Assembly: GCF_007833165.1 (NCBI RefSeq)
Contig: NZ_VOBQ01000003.1
Coordinates: 1-64,000, forward strand
DNA length: 64,000 bases
Direction of reading: 5' to 3'
DNA from: Caenimonas sedimenti
GTDB taxonomy: Bacteria; Pseudomonadota; Gammaproteobacteria; Burkholderiales; Burkholderiaceae_C
The notes under the pieces were generated by a model, which was given only the letters and a program-made list of their open reading frames with translations, was not told the origin of the DNA and ran no database searches. Of this stretch, positions 58,608 through 64,000 are shown one piece after another (the first letter of the stretch is position 1; each line of letters starts with the position of its first letter). A program made the translations under genes and the position numbers.

Positions 58608-59576
58608 TCAGTCGACTTTGGCGCCCGATTCCTTGACGATCGGCGACCAACGGGCGATCTCGTCGCGGATCAACTTGCCGAAGGCTTCCGGCGTGCTGCC
58701 GGCCACATCGGCACCCTGGTCACCCAGCTTTTTCTGCAGCTCGGCGTCTTGCAGCGCCTTGTTGATGTCGGCGTTGAGCTTGGCGGTGATGTCCTTCGGC
58801 AGGTTGGCCGGGCCCAGGATGCCGAACCAGGTGACGGCTTCGAAGCCCTTGTAGCCGGACTCGGCGATGGTCGGGACCTGGGCCAGGTCGTCGGCGCGCT
58901 TGGCGGACGTCACGGCGATCGGCCGCATCTTCCCGCTCTTGATGTGGCCCAGCAGGGTCGGAATGGACGATACGTACAGCTGCACCTGGCCGCTGATCAC
59001 GTCGGTGGCCCCTTGCGCGGCGCCTTTGTACGGGATGTGCGTGAGCTTGATGCCCGCGACTTTCTGGAACGATTCGGCGGCCAGGTGCGCGACGGTGCCG
59101 TTGCCGGAGGTCGCGTAGTTGATGCTGCCCGGGTTGGCCTTCGCAGCCTTCACCACATCGTCGAGCGTCTTGAATCTGGAGTCCGACGCCGTGACGATCA
59201 CCAGCGGGGAACTGGCCACCATGCTCACAGGCGTCAGATCCTTCAGGGGATCGTACGGAAGCTTCGAATAGAGCGTGGGATTGATCGCCAGGTTGCTGGT
59301 CTGGCCCAGGACGAGGGTGTAGCCGTCGGCGGGTGACTTTGCTGCCGCATCGACGCCGAGGTTGCCGCCGGATCCGGGCTTGTTCTCCACGATGAAGTTG
59401 TAGCCGGACTTGCCGATCTTGTTGGTGACTTCGCGGGCGATGATGTCGGTGCCGCCGCCGGCCGGGAACGGCACGACGAGGCGCACGGGCTTGGACGGCC
59501 ACGCCTGGGCGTGGGCGGTGCCGGCAAGGACGCAGGCGGATGCGAAGGCGATCAGGCAGCGGCGGGAAATCGTCAT
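58608..59576 (-). CDS. Bug/TctC-type periplasmic receptor
   Basis: 322-aa periplasmic receptor. Signal peptide MTISRRCLIAFASACVLAGT, cleaved near AHAQA. Core VRLVVPFPAGGGTDIIAREV, FIVENKPGSGGNLG and HIPYKGAAQGATDV. It heads the operon with the RraA-type and hydroxyacid dehydrogenase genes. It is divergent from an IclR regulator with a palindromic operator between, so it is probably induced by its own ligand. Confidence 0.93.
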   Translation of the reverse strand: MTISRRCLIAFASACVLAGTAHAQAWPSKPVRLVVPFPAGGGTDIIAREVTNKIGKSGYNFIVENKPGSGGNLGVDAAAKSPADGYTLVLGQTSNLAINPTLYSKLPYDPLKDLTPVSMVASSPLVIVTASDSRFKTLDDVVKAAKANPGSINYATSGNGTVAHLAAESFQKVAGIKLTHIPYKGAAQGATDVISGQVQLYVSSIPTLLGHIKSGKMRPIAVTSAKRADDLAQVPTIAESGYKGFEAVTWFGILGPANLPKDITAKLNADINKALQDAELQKKLGDQGADVAGSTPEAFGKLIRDEIARWSPIVKESGAKVD

Positions 59577-59659
59577 GGGTCTTGTCTCCTGGGATGGCCG
59601 CGCACCCCATGGCGCGCGATGGGAGCGACTTTAGGCGAGTGTTCCGCACAGTACAATCA

Positions 59660-59678
59660 TGGTTCACACAGTGAACCA
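59660..59678. promoter_or_regulatory. perfect IclR-type operator
   Basis: TGGTTCAC-ACA-GTGAACCA has perfect 8-bp arms. It lies 9 bases before the IclR ATG and just after a TACAAT -10 (59652-59657), in the 111-base divergent gap with the Bug operon. This geometry suggests autorepression and control of both directions. Confidence 0.75.
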
Positions 59679-59687
59679 AGGTGCGGC

Positions 59688-60449
59688 ATGCGCAACTCAT
59701 CCACCACACCCGAAGCGGACGGCGAGCCGGCTGGCGGCGTGATCGCGGTTTCACGCGCGCTGTCGTTGATGGAAGCGTTTGCGATCGGCGAGTCAGCGCT
59801 CTCGCTCGCGGAATTGAGCCGCCGCGCCCACATGCACAAGACCACCGCCTTGCGCCTGGCACGCACCCTGGCCTTGTCGAACTACATGGTCCAGACCGAT
59901 GACGGACTCTGGCGATTGGGGCCTGCAGCGGGGTGGCTGGGGGCGCGCTACCAGGCCGGCTTCGACGTCAACAACGTGGTGGAGCCGGCACTGCACGAAC
60001 TGGTGAAAGCCACCGGGGAAAGCGCATCGTTCTATGTGCGCGAGGGGGACATCCGCTCTTGCGTCGCCCGCGTGGAAGGGCCGCAGTCAGTGCGGCACAA
60101 CGTCAGGATCGGCGAGCGGCTGCCCTTGGACCGTGGTGCGCCGGGGCGTGTGATCCTGGCCTTCAGCGGTGCGGCCGGTGAACCGTACGAAGGGATTCGC
60201 GAGCGCGGATTCCACATTTCGATGGGGGAACGCGAGTCGGAAGTCTCGAGTGTGGCGGCTCCGGTTTTCGCGCTGAACTGGCGGTTGCTGGGGTCGATGT
60301 GCATCTCGGGCCCGACATCCCGGCTGACCAAGGTGAAACTCGAGAAGCACGCGAAGAGCGTGATCCGCGCGGCGAACGAGTTGTCCTACGCCCTGGCAGG
60401 CGGAAGATCGGCGGCCACCCCGAAGGCGGTTTCGAAATGGCATCCGTGA
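59688..60449 (+). CDS. IclR-family transcriptional regulator
   Basis: 253-aa regulator. N-terminal winged helix (LSLAELSRRAHMHKTTALRLARTL) and C-terminal effector domain (VVEPALHELVKATGESASFYVREGD ... VSSVAAPVF). IclR proteins bind small acids and control their catabolism. Divergent from the Bug-RraA-dehydrogenase operon across a perfect palindrome overlapping its own promoter. The effector is probably a hydroxy or keto acid. Confidence 0.92.
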   Translation: MRNSSTTPEADGEPAGGVIAVSRALSLMEAFAIGESALSLAELSRRAHMHKTTALRLARTLALSNYMVQTDDGLWRLGPAAGWLGARYQAGFDVNNVVEPALHELVKATGESASFYVREGDIRSCVARVEGPQSVRHNVRIGERLPLDRGAPGRVILAFSGAAGEPYEGIRERGFHISMGERESEVSSVAAPVFALNWRLLGSMCISGPTSRLTKVKLEKHAKSVIRAANELSYALAGGRSAATPKAVSKWHP

Positions 60450-60498
60450 ACGGTCGATGGCGCCGTCACCCATGGCGCGTGCCCTTTGATCCGTCCGA

Positions 60499-61458
60499 CT
60501 ACTCCGCGCTGGCCGCGTCCAGCATCTGCATCGACTGCGGATCCAGAAACAGTTGCGCGGCCTGCACCAGGTCTTCCAGTTGCGCCAGCGATGTTGCGCT
60601 GGCAATGGGGGCCACCACCGCGGGTTGCTGCATCACCCACGCCACCGCGATGCGCGCGGGCGTGCTGCGGATCCGCTTGGCGACCTCGTCCAGTGTGGCC
60701 AGGATCTTCAGGCCGCGCGCGGTGAGGTACCGGCTCACCGTCGCGCCGCGCGCGGTCTTGCTGGCGTCGATCGCGCCGCCGCCGCTGTACTTGCCGCTCA
60801 GGAAGCCGGCCGCCAGCGTGTAGTAGTTGATGACACCGATGTTCTCCTGGACGCAAAGCGGCTCGAGCTCGTCCTCGTAGACGGCGCGGTCGTAGAGGTT
60901 GTAGAGCGGCTGCAGCGATTCGAAACGTGGCAGGCCCATGCGCTGGCTGATGGCCAGGGCCTCCGTGAGTCGGGCCGCGGTGTAGTTGGAAGCGCCGATC
61001 GCGCGGATTTTTCCTTCCTCGATCAGCTTCGCGAAGGCTTCCAGGGTGGCTTCCAGCGGCGTCTCCGGGTCGTCCTTGTGCGCCTGGTAGAGATCGATGC
61101 GGTCCACCTGCAGCCGGCGCAGCGACCCTTCGACCGCTTCGCGGATGCGGGCTGGCGCCAGGCCGACCTTGCCGGGCGCCATCTCCATGCCGACCTTGGT
61201 GGCGATCACGATGCGGTCGCGGCGCCCGCCGCCCTGGGCCAGCCAGCGCCCGATGACGGTCTCCGATTCGCCGCCGCTGTGGCCGCGGGCCCAGCGCGAA
61301 TAGACATCGGCCGTGTCGACAAAGTTGAAGCCGGCGTCCAGCCAGGCGTCGAGCAGAGAGAAGGAGGTGCGCTCGTCGGCCGTCCAGCCGAAGACGTTGC
61401 CGCCGAAGCACAGGGGCGAGACCTTCAGGCCGGAGCGGCCCAGGGGACGGAGTTCCAT
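60499..61458 (-). CDS. aldo/keto reductase
   Basis: 319-aa NADPH-dependent (beta/alpha)8 reductase. MELRPLGRSGLKVSPLCFGG start, GFNFVDTADVYSRWARGHSGGESE with catalytic Asp and Tyr, IVIATKVG with catalytic Lys, and LYQAHKDD with His. The C-terminal KSxxxxR-type cofactor site is replaced by IASATSLAQLEDL. Substrate unknown. It lies 23 bases downstream of the LysR gene on the same strand and may be cotranscribed. Confidence 0.9.
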   Translation of the reverse strand: MELRPLGRSGLKVSPLCFGGNVFGWTADERTSFSLLDAWLDAGFNFVDTADVYSRWARGHSGGESETVIGRWLAQGGGRRDRIVIATKVGMEMAPGKVGLAPARIREAVEGSLRRLQVDRIDLYQAHKDDPETPLEATLEAFAKLIEEGKIRAIGASNYTAARLTEALAISQRMGLPRFESLQPLYNLYDRAVYEDELEPLCVQENIGVINYYTLAAGFLSGKYSGGGAIDASKTARGATVSRYLTARGLKILATLDEVAKRIRSTPARIAVAWVMQQPAVVAPIASATSLAQLEDLVQAAQLFLDPQSMQMLDAASAE

Positions 61459-61481
61459 GTCGATTCCTTCGATTTGTCGGG

Positions 61482-62393
61482 TCAGGCGTGCGCCACCACG
61501 CTGGGCGCAGTTTGCCGGATCAGGTCCAGCGCCGCCTTCTGCACCGGCGTCGCCGGACGCTGCAGGCTGGTTGCGAGCGAAAGCCGGATCGTCATGGCGG
61601 GCGTGCCGATGCGCTGGGCGGTGTAGGCGGAAGGCCTCGGTGAATTCAGCAGCGCATTGCGGGAGAGGATGGCACAGCCCGCGCCATCGAGCACCAGCTC
61701 GAGGATGGCCGAGACGCCGTCGATCTCCAAGACCACGTTGGGGCGGCAGCCGATGTCGGCCATCTGCGCTTCGACGTGCATGCGGATCGCGTTGGGCCGG
61801 GTGGGGATGACCAGCGGCAGCTGGGCCACCTCGGCCAGTTCGATGGGACCGGGCGGCGGGTCTTCGTGCAGGCCGGCGGGGCGGGCGCGCACCAGGAGGA
61901 GTTCCTCCTCCAACAGCGGACTCACGTCCAGTTCGCGGGATGCCTGCGCGTTGTACAGCACGACGATATCCAGCCGCCCGGCCACCAGGCCTTCCTGCAG
62001 CCCGCCCGACAGGCCCTCGCTGATGGACAGCCGCGCTTCCGGCAAGGCCTCGCGCACGGCGCGGGAGAGCGGGACGGTGAGCACGCGCGCCACGCTGCTG
62101 GGCAGGCCCACGGCCACGCGGCCGGAGAGGCCGCCGCGCAATCGGCCCAGGTCCTCGCGGGCGCGCTCGACCTGGTGCAGGATGCCGCGGCCATGGTCCA
62201 GCAGGAGTTTGCCGGCCTCGGTCGGGACCGCGCCCCGGCCATTGCGCACCAGCAGGGTCTGGCGCAGCTCCACCTCCAGCAGCCGCACCTGGCGGCTGAG
62301 GGCCGGCTGGGCCACGTCGAGCTCGATGGCCGCGCGCGTGAAGCTGCCCAGTTCGGCGACGCGAACGAAGTATTCGAGCTGTTTCAGGTCCAT
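61482..62393 (-). CDS. LysR-family regulator, probable PmdR-like activator
   Basis: 303-aa LysR-type regulator. N-terminal HTH MDLKQLEYFVRVAELGSFTRAAIELDVAQPALSRQVRLLE; C-terminal periplasmic-binding-like effector domain. ATG 62393 gives the usual start with GAGGG upstream. It is divergent from the ModA-like and ligJ genes. In Comamonas the 4,5-protocatechuate operon is activated by the LysR protein PmdR from a similar position, so that role is inferred. Confidence 0.88.
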   Translation of the reverse strand: MDLKQLEYFVRVAELGSFTRAAIELDVAQPALSRQVRLLEVELRQTLLVRNGRGAVPTEAGKLLLDHGRGILHQVERAREDLGRLRGGLSGRVAVGLPSSVARVLTVPLSRAVREALPEARLSISEGLSGGLQEGLVAGRLDIVVLYNAQASRELDVSPLLEEELLLVRARPAGLHEDPPPGPIELAEVAQLPLVIPTRPNAIRMHVEAQMADIGCRPNVVLEIDGVSAILELVLDGAGCAILSRNALLNSPRPSAYTAQRIGTPAMTIRLSLATSLQRPATPVQKAALDLIRQTAPSVVAHA

Positions 62394-62504
62394 CCTGCCC
62401 TCAGTGTAGTGACATAGCATGCAGGCAGATATAAGTGCTTGTTCTAGCTGATAGCGGGCCCGGCGGCTTACTCCCGGACGCTGGCAAGCTCAGAATCCGC
62501 TCCC

Positions 62505-63206
62505 ATGGCAGAAGACACGCAAATGCGTTTGGGCGGGATTTCGTCCATGGCGACGCGGCTGGTGCTCGCGGAGCTGGCCGCGGCGTATCGCGAACGCAGC
62601 GGCGTCGTCGTCGACATCGAATCGGTCGGGGGCGTCGATGCCGCGAAGCGGGTAGCGGCGGGCGAGCCGTTCGACGTCGTGCTGCTCGCGTCCGACGCGA
62701 TCGACCAACTCGAGGCCGCGGGGCACGTCGTTGCTGGCAGCCGGGTGGACCTGTTCCGGTCTGGCGTGGCCGTCGCGATACGGTCCGGGGCGCCGGCGCC
62801 AGACATCGCCTCCGAGGAGGCCCTGAAGCGTGCCGTGCTCGCGGCCCGCAGCATCAGCCTTTCCACCGGGCCGAGCGGCGTGGCGCTGGCGAAGCTGTTC
62901 CAGCGCTGGGGCATCGCCGGCGACATCGCGCCGCGCATGGTCCAGGCGCCGCCCGGCGTGCCCGTTGGCACGCTCGTGGCGGCCGGCGAAGTCGAGCTTG
63001 GTTTCCAGCAATGGAGCGAGCTGATGCACCTCGAGGGCATCCAGGTGCTTGGCGCGCTGCCGGAGCCGGTGAAGATCGTCACCACGTTTTCAGGCGCCGT
63101 CTGCGCGGCGTCCACGCAGGGCGCGGCGGTGCGCGACCTGCTGCAGTACTTCGCCTCGTCCGGGGTGGAGGAGACAAAACGCAGGCACGGCATGGAGCCG
63201 GCCTGA
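62505..63206 (+). CDS. signal-less ModA-like substrate-binding-fold protein
   Basis: 233-aa protein with a molybdate-binding-protein-like (ModA) periplasmic fold: LAELAAAYRERSGVVVDIESVGGVDAAKRVAAGEPFDVVLLASD, STGPSGVALAKLFQRWGI and AAGEVELGFQQWSELM. The N-terminus MAEDTQMRLGGISSM has no hydrophobic signal, so it looks cytoplasmic. No ABC partner adjoins. It is between divergent lysR and ligJ, 22 bases from ligJ, so a role in the 4-oxalomesaconate step or its sensing is possible. Function unknown. Confidence 0.78.
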   Translation: MAEDTQMRLGGISSMATRLVLAELAAAYRERSGVVVDIESVGGVDAAKRVAAGEPFDVVLLASDAIDQLEAAGHVVAGSRVDLFRSGVAVAIRSGAPAPDIASEEALKRAVLAARSISLSTGPSGVALAKLFQRWGIAGDIAPRMVQAPPGVPVGTLVAAGEVELGFQQWSELMHLEGIQVLGALPEPVKIVTTFSGAVCAASTQGAAVRDLLQYFASSGVEETKRRHGMEPA

Positions 63207-63228
63207 CCTCACGAAGCGAAGGACCCTC

Positions 63229-64000
63229 ATGATCATCGATTGCCACGGCCACTACACCACCGCCCCCAAGGCGCTGGAAGAGTGGCGCAACAAGCAGATC
63301 GCCGGCATCCAGGACCCGTCCGCGATGCCCAAGGCGTCGGAGCTGAAGATCAGCGACGACGACATCCGCGAGACCATCGTCAACAACCAGCTGCGCCTGA
63401 TGAAGGAGCGCGGCAACGACCTGACGCTGTTCTCGCCGCGCGCGAGCTTCATGGCGCACCACATCGGCGACTTCGAGGTCTCCAGCACCTGGGCCGCGAT
63501 CTGCAACGAGCTGTGCTTCCGGGTGAGCAAGCTGTTCCCGGAGCACTTCGTGCCGGTGGCGATGCTGCCGCAGTCGCCCGGCGTGGATCCGAAGACCTGC
63601 ATCCCCGAACTGGTGAAGTGCGTGGAGCAGTACGGCTGCGTCGGAATCAACCTGAACCCCGACCCTTCGGGCGGCCACTGGACCAGCCCGCCACTGACCG
63701 ACAAGCTCTGGTACCCCATCTACGAGAAGATGGTCGAGTACGACATCCCCGCGATGATCCACGTGTCGACGTCGTGCAATGCGTGCTTCCACACCACCGG
63801 CGCGCATTACCTGAACGCGGACACCACGGCCTTCATGCAGTGCGTGCAGGGCGACCTGTTCAAGGACTTCCCGCAGCTGCGCTTCCTGATCCCGCACGGC
63901 GGCGGCGCCGTGCCCTACCACTGGGGCCGCTTCCGCGGTTTGGCGCAGGAGATGAAGAAACCGCTGCTGGATACGCACGTGATGAACAACATCTTCTTCG
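63229..64000 (+). CDS. ligJ: 4-oxalomesaconate hydratase LigJ (partial, runs off window)
   Basis: The 257 residues in the window belong to the amidohydrolase-fold hydratase of protocatechuate 4,5-cleavage. MIIDCHGHYTTAPKALEEWR, ETIVNNQLRLMKERG, LFSPRASFMAHHIGDFEV, GINLNPDPSGGHW, MIHVSTSCNACFHTTGAHYL and PHGGGAVPYHWGRFRGLA follow Sphingobium LigJ as I remember it. GAAGGA lies 5 bases before the ATG. It is open to the window end with no stop. Also called PmdU in Comamonas. Confidence 0.93.
   Translation, partial: MIIDCHGHYTTAPKALEEWRNKQIAGIQDPSAMPKASELKISDDDIRETIVNNQLRLMKERGNDLTLFSPRASFMAHHIGDFEVSSTWAAICNELCFRVSKLFPEHFVPVAMLPQSPGVDPKTCIPELVKCVEQYGCVGINLNPDPSGGHWTSPPLTDKLWYPIYEKMVEYDIPAMIHVSTSCNACFHTTGAHYLNADTTAFMQCVQGDLFKDFPQLRFLIPHGGGAVPYHWGRFRGLAQEMKKPLLDTHVMNNIFF

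Noticed and set aside
63079..63978. 299-aa minus-strand frame at the right end
   Set aside because: It is the shadow of ligJ, which matches a known enzyme family on the plus strand but lacks a stop inside the window.

Overview
The window is GC-rich, densely coded chromosomal DNA from a betaproteobacterium, most likely a Comamonadaceae/Burkholderiales soil organism (Ramlibacter/Variovorax type). I infer this from the grpE-dnaK-dnaJ order, several Bug/TctC orphan receptors, TRAP transporters, REP-like hairpins and a lignin-monomer gene set. I saw no rRNA, tRNA, CRISPR array, insertion sequence, phage gene or replication origin.

Layout. 1-4 kb: heat-shock operon grpE-dnaK-dnaJ (minus strand) with a good sigma-32 promoter. 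4-7 kb: two small HxlR-type regulators, one beside a carboxymuconolactone-decarboxylase-like gene and one beside a fumarylacetoacetate-hydrolase-family gene and an FKBP. 7-17.5 kb: a hydroxycinnamate (ferulate) cluster. The minus operon is crotonase, feruloyl-CoA synthase, SDR, two Bug receptors, tannase/feruloyl esterase and MarR. The divergent plus operon is amidohydrolase and acyl-CoA synthetase. The combination resembles the CouLMNO/Phd route, which shortens the side chain hydrolytically to an aromatic acid plus acetyl-CoA. 17.5-21 kb: a DsbA-fold isomerase and a TRAP operon. 21-26.4 kb: an oxidative uronate operon (uronate dehydrogenase, lactonase, TRAP transporter, SDR). 26.6-29.7 kb: amino-sugar catabolism (kinase, NagA, NagB-II-like). 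30-34.8 kb: prkA-yeaH-spoVR. 34.9-36.9 kb: an SDR and a response regulator with a degenerate cyclase-like output domain.

36.9-41 kb: vanillate O-demethylase vanA-vanB followed by a MetE-like methyltransferase, with divergent vanR. 41-48.5 kb: a branched-chain-type ABC importer, a Bug receptor, a DUF1932 oxidoreductase and an AEC carrier in one plus-strand run. 48.5-56.9 kb: glpR divergent from glpD-glpSTPQUV (glycerol ABC importer). 57-60.4 kb: a Bug-RraA-hydroxyacid dehydrogenase operon divergent from an IclR regulator with a perfect palindromic operator. 60.5-64 kb: an aldo/keto reductase, a LysR regulator, a signal-less ModA-like protein and the start of ligJ (4-oxalomesaconate hydratase), which runs off the window.

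How it fits together: esterase and CoA-dependent side-chain removal should give vanillate, VanAB should give protocatechuate, and LigJ marks the 4,5-cleavage pathway to central metabolism. The uronate, amino-sugar and glycerol operons suggest a plant-litter saprotroph. Product names come from reading the translated sequences and motifs. No database search was run.
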